The position numbers and the translations under genes are program-made. Below the pieces are notes generated by a model that saw nothing but the letters and a program-made list of their open reading frames with translations, was not told where the DNA came from and did not search any database. A DNA stretch of 64,000 nt. Source: Oleiagrimonas soli (GTDB lineage Bacteria > Pseudomonadota > Gammaproteobacteria > Xanthomonadales > Rhodanobacteraceae). This document shows, in pieces, positions 30,844 through 38,422 of this stretch (positions are counted from its first letter, which is position 1; every line of letters starts with the position of its first letter). The stretch lies in NCBI RefSeq assembly GCF_000761445.1, contig NZ_KN196470.1, positions 2,561,151-2,625,150 of the forward strand. The letters are read 5' to 3'.

Positions 30844-32589
30844 ATGAGAATCGTCCTTGCCGGCACGGCCGCCTCGCGCGGCATGGCACTGGGCCGCGCC
30901 CGGCTGGTCAAGCCGAGCAAGCTCAACGTGGACAACCGTCCGCTGGACGACCACGAGGTCGAGGCGGAAATCGAGCGTCTGCACGCCGCCATTGACGCCG
31001 CGCGCGCCGAATTGATCGAACTACGCGAGAAACTGCACGGCGCACTGGCCCGCGACGTCGGTGAATTCATCGACGCGCACAGCCTGCTGCTGGAAGACCC
31101 GGAACTGATACGCGGCCTGGACGACATGATCCGCAAGGGTCACTACCGCGCCAGCGCCGCGTTGAAGATGCAGGCCGACCGCCTCGGCGAAGTGTTCGAG
31201 GCGATGGACGACCCCTATCTGCGCAGCCGGCGCGAGGACATCGACCAGGTCATCGGCCGTGTCATGAGCGTGCTGTTGCGTCAAACCAGCCCGGAAGAAC
31301 GCAAACTGGCCGCGCGCGTCGGCGAGATCCTGGTCGCCGACACCATCGCACCCGGCGACATGGCGCACCTGGCCGGTCATGGCCTGCTCGGCATCGTCGC
31401 CGCCGGCGGCAGCGTGTATTCGCACAGCGCCATCCTCGCGCGCAGCCTGAACCTGCCGATGCTGGTGGCGACCAGCGACGCGCTCGGCACCATCAGCGAC
31501 GAAGACCTGGTGCTGATCGACGCCGAAGCCGGCGAGGCGGTGATCCACCCGACCGCGCAGGACCTGACCCGCTACCGCAACTGGCAGCGCGAAGCCGCGC
31601 GCGAAGGCCGCCGCCTGGCCGCGCTGGCGAAGGAACCCACGCGCACCCGCGACAACGTCGACATCCGCCTGTTCGCCAACGCCGAGCAGGCGCCGGACGT
31701 GGCGCAGGCGCGCGCGCTCGGCGCCAGCGGCATCGGCCTGTACCGGACCGAATTCCTGTTCCTGCGCAGCAAAGGACTGCCCAGCGAGGACGAACAGTTC
31801 CACGCCTATCGCGATCTGGTGCTGGGCATGGGCGGCCTGCCCTGCACCATCCGCACGCTCGATCTGGGCGCGGACAAGGCCGACAACGCCGGCATCGCCC
31901 TGCGCGAAGAAGACAACCCGGCGCTCGGCGTGCGCGGCGTGCGCCTGTCGCTGCGGCATCCGGCGGTGTTCGCCTCGCAGCTGCGCGCGATCTTGCGCGC
32001 CACCAGTTACGGCCCGATCCGCATCCTGGTGCCGATGATCACCACGCCGGACGAACTCGGCGCGGTGCGTTCGCTGCTGCACATCTGCGCACGCGACCTG
32101 CGCGACGCCGGGCACACGCTCCCCGAGCTGCCGGAAGTCGGCGCGATGATCGAGGTACCGGCGGCAGCCATCGGCATCCACACGCTGCTCGACGACGCCG
32201 ACTTCTTCGCTATCGGCACCAACGATCTGGCCCAGTACGTGCTCGCGGCCGACCGCAACAACGACGCGCTGGGCACGCTCTATGACCCGCTGCAGCCGGC
32301 GCTGCTGCGCCTGATCGCGCGCGTGATCGGCGTCGGCCGGCGCGCCGGCAAGCCGGTCAGCCTGTGCGGCGAAATGGCTGGCGATCCGCTGCTCACGCCG
32401 CTGCTGCTGGCATTGGGACTGACCGACTTCAGCATGCATCCGACGCAGATGCTGGAAGTCCGCGACCGCATCGGCCAACTCGAACGCGCGCGCCTGCGCA
32501 AATTGTCGCCGCAGTTGCTGCGCGCACGCTCCAGTCAGGAAGTCGCGGCCCTGCTGGACAGCTTCAGCCCGAACCTGACACGCGGCTGA
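30844..32589 (+). CDS. ptsI: PTS enzyme I (phosphoenolpyruvate-protein phosphotransferase)
   Basis: Transfers phosphate from PEP to HPr. 581 residues. N-terminal HPr-binding domain, the active-site histidine region GGSVYSHSAILARSLNLPMLV, and the PEP-binding TIM barrel with FLFLRSKGLPSEDEQF, DLGADKADN and GAMIEVPAAA. No N-terminal GAF domain, so it is the plain EI rather than the PtsP nitrogen form. Its last 26 bases overlap the convergent LysR gene. Confidence 0.95.
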   Translation: MRIVLAGTAASRGMALGRARLVKPSKLNVDNRPLDDHEVEAEIERLHAAIDAARAELIELREKLHGALARDVGEFIDAHSLLLEDPELIRGLDDMIRKGHYRASAALKMQADRLGEVFEAMDDPYLRSRREDIDQVIGRVMSVLLRQTSPEERKLAARVGEILVADTIAPGDMAHLAGHGLLGIVAAGGSVYSHSAILARSLNLPMLVATSDALGTISDEDLVLIDAEAGEAVIHPTAQDLTRYRNWQREAAREGRRLAALAKEPTRTRDNVDIRLFANAEQAPDVAQARALGASGIGLYRTEFLFLRSKGLPSEDEQFHAYRDLVLGMGGLPCTIRTLDLGADKADNAGIALREEDNPALGVRGVRLSLRHPAVFASQLRAILRATSYGPIRILVPMITTPDELGAVRSLLHICARDLRDAGHTLPELPEVGAMIEVPAAAIGIHTLLDDADFFAIGTNDLAQYVLAADRNNDALGTLYDPLQPALLRLIARVIGVGRRAGKPVSLCGEMAGDPLLTPLLLALGLTDFSMHPTQMLEVRDRIGQLERARLRKLSPQLLRARSSQEVAALLDSFSPNLTRG

Positions 32590-33451
32590 GGAAGGCCTGC
32601 ATCACCGGTCCGCGATAGCGCGTGCGGTGAGTCACCAGCGACAGATGACGGCCGAGGGCGAGAAACGGCGTCTTCAGGACCACCAATCGTCCCGCCGATA
32701 CGGCGTCGCCCACCGCCACGCGCGGCAGACAGGCCAGTCCGAGTCCCGCGCTCACTGCCTGCTTGATCGCCTCGATCTGTCCCAGTTCCAGCACCACGCG
32801 CGGCTCCGGCAATTCGGCCAGAATGCGTTCGCTCATGGCCCGCGTGGCCGAACCGGGTTCGCGCACGATCCAGCGCGTGTCGCGGAAATCGGCGGCGCGC
32901 AGACGCGTCTTGCGCGCCAGACGATGATCCGGACGCGCACAAACCACCAGCGCATCCTCGCGCCACGGCGACGTCTGCAATTGCGGATGCGCGACCTCGC
33001 CCTCCACACAACCCAGATCCAGGCGATGCTCGAGCACGCCTGCGACGATCGCGTCGGTATTGTTCACCGTCAGCTGCACCGCGACCTCGGGATAGGCGGC
33101 GACGAAATCGCCCAGCAGATCGCCGACCAGGTAGTTGCCGACCGTGTTGCTGGCCCCCAGACGCAGGGTGCCGCTGAGCCGGTCGTCGGTCGCGCCCGCG
33201 CGTTGCTGCAACGCCTGCATGCGCTCCAGAATCTCCTGCGCCAGCGGCAGCAATTCGCGCCCCTGCGCGCTGAGATGCAGCCGTCCGCGCTCGCGATCAA
33301 AGAGCGAAGCGCCGAGCTGCCGCTCCAACTCGGCCAGCGCCATGCTCAGCGCCGGCTGGGTCAAGTGCACCGTCTCCGCAGCCCGTCGAACGCTGCCCTC
33401 GGCGGCAACGGCGACAAAAGCCTGCAACTGGCGTGGCGTGTAGGAAATCAT
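32564..33451 (-). CDS. LysR family transcriptional regulator
   Basis: 295 residues: an N-terminal winged helix-turn-helix (LQAFVAVAAEGSVRRAAETVHLTQPALSMALAELERQLGASLFDR) and a LysR substrate-binding domain (about 90-290). It is divergent from a YeiH-type permease gene, as yeiE and yeiH are in E. coli, so that permease is the likely target. A T-N11-A inverted repeat lies between them. Closest by general pattern to CbbR/YeiE-like regulators; the effector is unknown. Confidence 0.92.
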   Translation of the reverse strand: MISYTPRQLQAFVAVAAEGSVRRAAETVHLTQPALSMALAELERQLGASLFDRERGRLHLSAQGRELLPLAQEILERMQALQQRAGATDDRLSGTLRLGASNTVGNYLVGDLLGDFVAAYPEVAVQLTVNNTDAIVAGVLEHRLDLGCVEGEVAHPQLQTSPWREDALVVCARPDHRLARKTRLRAADFRDTRWIVREPGSATRAMSERILAELPEPRVVLELGQIEAIKQAVSAGLGLACLPRVAVGDAVSAGRLVVLKTPFLALGRHLSLVTHRTRYRGPVMQAFLSRVSGSG

Positions 33452-33460
33452 CAGTAAAAT

Positions 33461-33475
33461 TTATTCCATGAATAA
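33461..33475. promoter_or_regulatory. LysR-type operator (T-N11-A inverted repeat)
   Basis: TTATTC-CAT-GAATAA: perfect 6-bp arms, matching the T-N11-A box (T33462 to A33474) of LysR regulators. It lies ten bases upstream of the LysR start and about 70 before the YeiH-like ATG, in an AT-rich patch (33452-33500) that contrasts with the surrounding GC-rich DNA. Confidence 0.6.
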
Positions 33476-33545
33476 TGATTAATCAATTTTATTTTTCTGC
33501 CTCGGTTGCAAGAATCTCTGCGTTGCCATTCCCGCAGATATCCGC

Positions 33546-34589
33546 ATGAACGCCATGAGCCCCACCGCCACCCCACAGACACATGCCGCCTCGAACGCGC
33601 ACCGCCCCACGATCTGGCCGGGGCTTGTGCTGACCGCCGCTATCGCCCTGGTGGCTCTCGGACTCGGGCATCTCTGGCCATTGATCGGCGGGCCGGTCAT
33701 CGGCATCGTGTTGGGTATCGCGATACGCAATCTGCGCGCGCCGACCGCCATGTTTCAGCCGGGGATCCGCGTCGCCGGCAAGCAGGTGTTGCAGTGGTCG
33801 ATCATCGCGCTCGGACTCAACCTCAGCTTGCATCAGGTGCTGCGCACGGGCGCGTCTTCGCTCGGCGTGACGATGGTCACCATCACTGCGGCATTCGTGT
33901 CCGCCGCCCTGCTCGGCAAACTGCTCGGCATCCCGTCCAAGCTGAAGACCCTGATCGGCATCGGCACGGCGATCTGCGGCGGCTCGGCCATCGCCGCGGC
34001 GACGCCCATCATCCAGTCCGACGAACACGAAACCGCGTTCGCCATCTCCACCATCTTCCTGTTCAACGTGGTCGCCGTGTTGCTGTTTCCGGCGCTGGGG
34101 CATCTAATGCATCTCAGCGCGCATGGCTTCGGCCTCTGGGCCGGCACCGCCATCAACGACACCTCTTCGGTGGTCGCCGCCGGTTACACCTACGGCAAGG
34201 CGGCGGGCGACTACGCCACCATCGTCAAGCTGACCCGCGCCACGCTGATCATCCCGGTGTGCCTGGTGCTGGCGGCCATCGAGATCCGTCGCCACCACAA
34301 GCACAACCGCTCCGACTTCAGCCTGCGACGCATCTTCCCCTGGTTCATCCTGTGGTTCGTGGTCGCCTCCGCCCTGCGCAGCAGCGGCGTGGTGCCGGAC
34401 AGCTGGGGGCCGGTCATTCACGCCGGCGCGGAGTTCATGATCGTGATGGCGCTGACGGCGATCGGGCTGTCTTCCGACCTGCGCCGCATGCTCTCGACCG
34501 GCGTGCGCCCGATCCTGCTGGGTCTCGGCGTGTGGGCGGCGGTCGCTCTGAGCAGCCTCGGCATGCAGCTGCTGATGGGGCAGCTCTGA
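33546..34589 (+). CDS. YeiH/UPF0324 family membrane protein
   Basis: Inner-membrane protein of 347 residues with about ten hydrophobic segments. The family signature blocks are visible: GIAIRNL, LQWSIIALGLNLSL, GIGTAICGGSAIAAATPII, HGFGLWAGTAINDTSSVVAAGYTYG. UPF0324 members such as YeiH have been described as putative sulfate or sulfonate-related exporters, with no settled substrate. Divergent from the LysR gene and controlled by it by inference. Terminator follows. Confidence 0.9.
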   Translation: MNAMSPTATPQTHAASNAHRPTIWPGLVLTAAIALVALGLGHLWPLIGGPVIGIVLGIAIRNLRAPTAMFQPGIRVAGKQVLQWSIIALGLNLSLHQVLRTGASSLGVTMVTITAAFVSAALLGKLLGIPSKLKTLIGIGTAICGGSAIAAATPIIQSDEHETAFAISTIFLFNVVAVLLFPALGHLMHLSAHGFGLWAGTAINDTSSVVAAGYTYGKAAGDYATIVKLTRATLIIPVCLVLAAIEIRRHHKHNRSDFSLRRIFPWFILWFVVASALRSSGVVPDSWGPVIHAGAEFMIVMALTAIGLSSDLRRMLSTGVRPILLGLGVWAAVALSSLGMQLLMGQL

Positions 34590-34616
34590 TCGACGTCGCT
34601 CTCGACACCCCACAAA

Positions 34617-34654
34617 CGAAGACGCCCGGCCGCTTTCACGACCGGGCGTCTTCG
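34617..34654. terminator. Terminator hairpin between YeiH and S9 peptidase genes
   Basis: Perfect 13-bp stem CGAAGACGCCCGG (34617-34629) / CCGGGCGTCTTCG (34642-34654) with a 12-base loop, between convergent genes. An imperfect U-tract exists only on the minus strand (TTTG). Confidence 0.65.
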
Positions 34655-34673
34655 CTAAAAACAACACGCTTGC

Positions 34674-36788
34674 TTACATGATGCGTTTGAGGAAGCTCTG
34701 CTTCTTCTTCGACTTGCCGGTTTCCGGCGTCCAGCGCTTCAGCCAGGCGTTGACCGTGTCATGCCACTGCACGCTGTTGTGCGGCTTCAGCACCCAGTGG
34801 TTCTCGTCCGGGAAGGTCAGGAACTCGCTAGGAATGCCGCGTCGCTGCAGCGCCGTGAACGCGCCCAGCCCCTGGGTCAGCGGGATACGGTAATCGTGCG
34901 CGGAATGCACCACCAGCATCGGCACGCGCCAATCCTTCACGTGGTCGATGGGATTGAACTTCTCGTAGTTCTGCGGCACCTGGAACTGCATGCCGCCATT
35001 CTCGCGCTCCTCGAACCACAGCTCGTCGGTGGCGTAGTACATCATGCGGGCGTCGAACACGCCGTCGTGATCGATCAGACACTTCCACGGCTTGTTCCAC
35101 ACGCCGGCGATCCAGTAGACCATGTAGCCGCCGTAGCTGGCGCCGAGCGCACAGGCGCGGTCGCCGTCGAGGAAGTCGTATTTGTCCAGCGCGTACTTCC
35201 AGCCGGCCTTGAGGTCGTCCAGCGGCTTGCCGCCCCAGTCGCCCGAGATCGAGTCGGTGAACTTCTGCCCGTAACCGGTGGAACCGTGGAAGTTGATCGT
35301 GACCACGGCGAAACCCTGCCCCGCGTACGTCTGCGGATTCCAACGATAGCTCCAGCTGTTGGTCATGGCACCCTGCGGACCGCCGTGGATGATGAAGGCC
35401 ACCGGGTAGGTCTTGTCGCTGTCGAAGTCCGCCGGCGTGACCACGTAGCCCTGCACCTTCTCGTCATTCCAACCCTTGAAGGTGAACCAGCGCGGCTCGC
35501 CCATGCTGACCTTGGCCAACGCCTGCGCGTTGACGTGCGTGACCTGCTCCAGGTCGCGCCCATTGGTGCGCGCGACGTACAGATCGCCCGGCGCCACCAG
35601 ACTGTCGCGCACCAGCACGATGCGGTTGATGCCCAGCGCGACGTCGTACCCGCCCACGTGACCGTCGCTGACGATCTGGTCGACGCCGCCATCGTTCGCA
35701 TCGATGGCGAACAGCGGATGCTGCCCCTCGTCATCGGCCGTCGCGAACAGCGTCTTGCCGTCGCTGGAGATCGACAGGCTGCCCGGCGAACGATCCCAGT
35801 CCTTGTCGAGTTCCTGGGTCTCGCCTGTCGACAGATCCATCTTCATGATGGCGAAGCGGTCGGACTCGGAACCCGGCACCTTCTGCGCCAGGTAATACAG
35901 ACTCTTGCCATCGGGCGAGGCCACCGGCCATCCGTCCCAGGCCTTGTTCGCCGCCGTCAGATTCTTCGGCGGCGCCGAACCGTCGGCGGGCGCGCGATAG
36001 ATGTCGAAATTGGTCGACCACGGTTCGGTGCGACCGGCGATGCGCACATCGAAGTACAGCGCATCGCCATGCGGCGAGAAGCTGTACTCGCCGTCATCGC
36101 CGAACGGCTTGGACGGAATGTCGCCGTCGATGCCGCGGCTGATGTGCACCGGCTCGCCCATCGCCCTACCGCTGCCGTCCAGCGCAGCCACATAGAGCTG
36201 CGAACGGCGGCCGTCGGACCAGGTATCCCAGTGCCGCACGAACAGCTTGGTGTACAGCGTGCCGCTAGCCTTGTCCGCCGCGCGCGCATCCAGGCGCTTG
36301 CGAGTACAGGACAGCGTCGCGCAATCGGTGAACGCGTCCATCGTCACGGCCACATGCAGACCATCGGGCGACAGCTTGAACGTGGTCACGTCGAGCGGGT
36401 AGTTCGAGGCCTGCACGGGAGTACCGCCCTGCGCCGAGATCCACCACAGCTGACTGCTGCCCGAGCGCGAGGAGAGAAAGTAGACGCGACTGCCATCCCG
36501 CGACCAGCGCGGACTGGATGCGTTGTCGACAAGTTGCCTTGGCGTCGCGTCGTGCTTGTTCAGATCGAGCACGTCGATCGCGTAGCGCCCCTTGTTGGCC
36601 GCGTAATCGGTACTGCGCACCGAGAAGGCCACCGTGCCGCCATCGGGTGCCAGATGCGGATCGCTGACGCGCTTGAGCATCACCAGATCGCGCACGTTGA
36701 AAGGATGCTTGTCGCTGGCCTTGTCGGCGGCCGAAGCCTGAAAAAAGACAACGCAAAGCGAAAGCGCCAGAAACGCCTGCTTGATCAT
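34674..36788 (-). CDS. S9 family (prolyl oligopeptidase-type) serine peptidase
   Basis: Exported peptidase of 704 residues. The signal peptide (AFLALSLCVVFFQASA) is followed by a beta-propeller (about 30-420) with SPDG/APDG repeats, then the alpha/beta hydrolase domain (about 440-690). The catalytic triad is visible: Ser551 in GASYGGYM, Asp632 in HSAHDYRIP and His664 in DENHW. The oxyanion-region HGGPQGAM is present. A C-terminal Lys-rich tail follows. It resembles the dipeptidyl aminopeptidase/acylaminoacyl-peptidase branch. Substrate unknown. Confidence 0.94.
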   Translation of the reverse strand: MIKQAFLALSLCVVFFQASAADKASDKHPFNVRDLVMLKRVSDPHLAPDGGTVAFSVRSTDYAANKGRYAIDVLDLNKHDATPRQLVDNASSPRWSRDGSRVYFLSSRSGSSQLWWISAQGGTPVQASNYPLDVTTFKLSPDGLHVAVTMDAFTDCATLSCTRKRLDARAADKASGTLYTKLFVRHWDTWSDGRRSQLYVAALDGSGRAMGEPVHISRGIDGDIPSKPFGDDGEYSFSPHGDALYFDVRIAGRTEPWSTNFDIYRAPADGSAPPKNLTAANKAWDGWPVASPDGKSLYYLAQKVPGSESDRFAIMKMDLSTGETQELDKDWDRSPGSLSISSDGKTLFATADDEGQHPLFAIDANDGGVDQIVSDGHVGGYDVALGINRIVLVRDSLVAPGDLYVARTNGRDLEQVTHVNAQALAKVSMGEPRWFTFKGWNDEKVQGYVVTPADFDSDKTYPVAFIIHGGPQGAMTNSWSYRWNPQTYAGQGFAVVTINFHGSTGYGQKFTDSISGDWGGKPLDDLKAGWKYALDKYDFLDGDRACALGASYGGYMVYWIAGVWNKPWKCLIDHDGVFDARMMYYATDELWFEERENGGMQFQVPQNYEKFNPIDHVKDWRVPMLVVHSAHDYRIPLTQGLGAFTALQRRGIPSEFLTFPDENHWVLKPHNSVQWHDTVNAWLKRWTPETGKSKKKQSFLKRIM

Positions 36789-36980
36789 GTTCGGAAAGTC
36801 CCCGGGAAACTATCCGGAACGGTAAGCTGCGGACGGTCGTGGCGCAAGCGCAGCAAGCCGGGGATACAGATGGCAGCCTCTCGCACTAGAACCTTCGCGC
36901 TACAGCAGCCAACCGACTCGTCTCCGCTCCCGCCTCCATGCGCACGACGAGAAATTCAGCCACCCATGGTTACAGCGCAG

Positions 36981-37005
36981 CGTCACATCGAATGTGACGT
37001 TTTTT
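36981..37005 (+). terminator. Orphan intrinsic terminator upstream of pilA
   Basis: CGTCACAT (36981-36988) / ATGTGACG (36992-36999), three-base loop, then six T (37000-37005). This is a good rho-independent terminator for plus-strand transcription, but the nearest upstream gene is on the minus strand, so no known transcript ends here. Confidence 0.65.
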
Positions 37006-37158
37006 GTCAGTGTATGCCCCCACACGTCATGATCTGCATAAAAAAACATCAATCCCCCGAATGCAAAACGAAAGCGCCCACTAACGCTTGTGGCGTTTCG
37101 TGACCACGGGCACAATCGTCGTGCCTCCAACCATGAGGCAATAGGGGTGCGGGGAACA

Positions 37159-37174
37159 TGGCATGCTTCATGCT
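37159..37174 (+). promoter_or_regulatory. Sigma-54 (-24/-12) promoter of the first pilin gene
   Basis: TGGCATG-CTTC-ATGCT fits the consensus TGGCACG-N4-TTGCW with two mismatches and the required GG-N10-GC spacing. Transcription would start near 37185, giving a leader of about 115 bases. pilA in other gammaproteobacteria is driven by RpoN with the PilR activator; rpoN is present in this window. Confidence 0.7.
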
Positions 37175-37299
37175 GCGTTTCCCGTGAGCTTTCTGGTCAT
37201 TCCTGACATGTGGTGCGGGCCGATCCCGCCTAGGGGGATTCGGGACCGGAGCTCAGGGGCATCACCAGATTCATAGCTAGCTAAAACAGAGGAATCACC

Positions 37300-37740
37300 A
37301 TGAAGACGCAAAAGGGCTTTACCCTCATCGAGCTGATGATCGTGGTCGCGATCATCGCCATCCTGGCGGCCATCGCCATCCCGCAGTACCAGGACTACAT
37401 CACCAAGTCGCAGTTCTCCGAGTCGCAGACCGTCGCCGACGGCCTGAAGACGCCGATCGTCGAGTACTTCAACCAGACCGGCTCCTGCCCGGCCAACGGC
37501 ACCGGCGGCATCCAGGCCACGACCAGCTACGCGGGCAAGTACGTTGCCACCGCCCAGACTGGCGGCAACACCGGTCCGTGCACCATCACCGTGACCTTCA
37601 AGGCCACCGCGGGCTCGATCTCCGCCCCGCTGAAGGGTGCGACGGTCACGTTCACCGGTGACGACAAGGGCGGCACGTTCGCCTGGCAGTGCTCCAGCGG
37701 CGTTGCCGACAAGTACAAGCCGCAGGCTTGCCGCCCGTAA
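37300..37740 (+). CDS. pilA: Type IV major pilin PilA, copy 1
   Basis: Type IVa pilin of 146 residues. The leader MKTQKG is cut before Phe by prepilin peptidase (encoded at 58555); the mature start FTLIELMIVVAIIAILAAIA has the essential Glu5 and the hydrophobic assembly helix. The C-terminal disulfide loop is bounded by CSSGVADKYKPQAC, with two further cysteines at SCPANG and GPCTIT. A good GAGGAA ribosome-binding site precedes the ATG. A strong perfect palindromic terminator follows. Many Thr and Ser residues in the globular part could accept glycans. Confidence 0.95.
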   Translation: MKTQKGFTLIELMIVVAIIAILAAIAIPQYQDYITKSQFSESQTVADGLKTPIVEYFNQTGSCPANGTGGIQATTSYAGKYVATAQTGGNTGPCTITVTFKATAGSISAPLKGATVTFTGDDKGGTFAWQCSSGVADKYKPQACRP

Positions 37741-37764
37741 TCTGGGCCACGACCTGTGTTGTAC

Positions 37765-37794
37765 AAGAAAGCCCCTCGATCGAGGGGCTTTCTT
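37765..37794. terminator. Palindromic terminator between the two pilin genes
   Basis: A 30-base perfect palindrome from 37765 to 37794, arms AAGAAAGCCCCTC and GAGGGGCTTTCTT, with TTT at the end. Its position after pilin 1 would separate the two pilin transcripts. Confidence 0.8.
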
Positions 37795-37828
37795 TATTTG
37801 TGATGCACACACACATTCCCCGGTAATC

Positions 37829-37844
37829 TGGCACAAGGCTTGCT
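37829..37844 (+). promoter_or_regulatory. Sigma-54 (-24/-12) promoter of the second pilin gene
   Basis: TGGCACA-AGGC-TTGCT matches the consensus TGGCACR-N4-TTGCW at every defined position, with GG-N10-GC spacing. The transcript would start near 37855, about 23 bases before the ATG at 37878, leaving just room for the GGGGAGGAA ribosome-binding site. Confidence 0.85.
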
Positions 37845-37877
37845 GCTCTCCATAGATATCCGGGGAGGAATCAATCC

Positions 37878-38309
37878 ATGAAATCAGCACGCGGCTTCAC
37901 CCTGATCGAACTGATGATCGTCGTAGCGATCATCGCGATCCTTACCAGCATATCGATCACCGTCTATCAGAACTCCCTGGGCAAGTCGCAACTCAGCGAA
38001 GCCTTCACCACCATCGATGGATTAAAGGCGGACGTAGCGGATTATCAACACCAGACGGGGGCATGCCCCAGTGCCGGCGTTGGCGGCATTCTCAGCCCCG
38101 CGAGCTACGGCGGCAGATATGTCGCAGGCGCCACCGTCACCTCAGGATCGAACGGCTGCCTGATTACTGCACTCATGCGCAGCAATACCGTTGCCCAAAA
38201 GCTTCGCGGCAAGACCGTGACCTTCACTATGACGCCGAACGGCGGTAACGCCGAATGGGCCTGCAGCAGCAACGCCCCCGTCACCTATCTGCCGCAAGTC
38301 TGCCGCTGA
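37878..38309 (+). CDS. Type IV pilin PilA-like, copy 2
   Basis: Type IVa pilin of 143 residues, paralogue of the preceding gene. Leader MKSARG, then FTLIELMIVVAIIAILTSIS with Glu5. The globular part is shorter but keeps the order of cysteines (ACPSAG, NGCLIT, WACSSNAP, QVCR) and blocks such as GKTVTFTMTPNGGNAEWACSS, matching GATVTFTGDDKGG...WQCSS of copy 1. It could be a second major pilin or a variant used under other conditions. No terminator is visible after it; the next gene starts 113 bases later, so read-through is possible. Confidence 0.93.
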   Translation: MKSARGFTLIELMIVVAIIAILTSISITVYQNSLGKSQLSEAFTTIDGLKADVADYQHQTGACPSAGVGGILSPASYGGRYVAGATVTSGSNGCLITALMRSNTVAQKLRGKTVTFTMTPNGGNAEWACSSNAPVTYLPQVCR

Positions 38310-38422
38310 ACATCGTACCGAAACCTAGTAATTAATCCGACAAAAGTTTAGGGTTTTCCGCTGTTGCCTGGCGTTGCGCTGGGCGCGTTAGTTGTCACGA
38401 CACGACCTGGGAACGCATCTAC

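Larger units (their letters stand above)
36789..37299. other. 511-base intergenic region upstream of pilA
   Basis: No protein gene is supported. It holds a strong intrinsic-terminator hairpin in plus orientation (36981-37005), an imperfect stem at about 37068-37101 (ACGAAA and CGCC arms), and the sigma-54 promoter of pilA (37159-37174). Several TGTC/GACA repeats (near 37005 and 37207) could be PilR-type activator sites, but that is weak. The S9 peptidase promoter presumably lies at its left end. Confidence 0.6.

Noticed and set aside
36981-36999. TCACAT-ATGTGA as a CRP/Clp binding site
   Set aside because: The arm order is the reverse of TGTGA-N6-TCACA and the spacing is wrong; with the T6 run it fits a terminator better.
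34761-37103. 780-codon plus-strand open frame opposite the S9 peptidase gene
   Set aside because: Mirror of a high-GC coding sequence without protein features; the catalytic triad is on the minus strand.
38310-38422. Third sigma-54 promoter upstream of the first GT-C-like gene
   Set aside because: TGGCGTTGCGCTGG-like sequence lacks the GC at the correct 10-base distance from GG.
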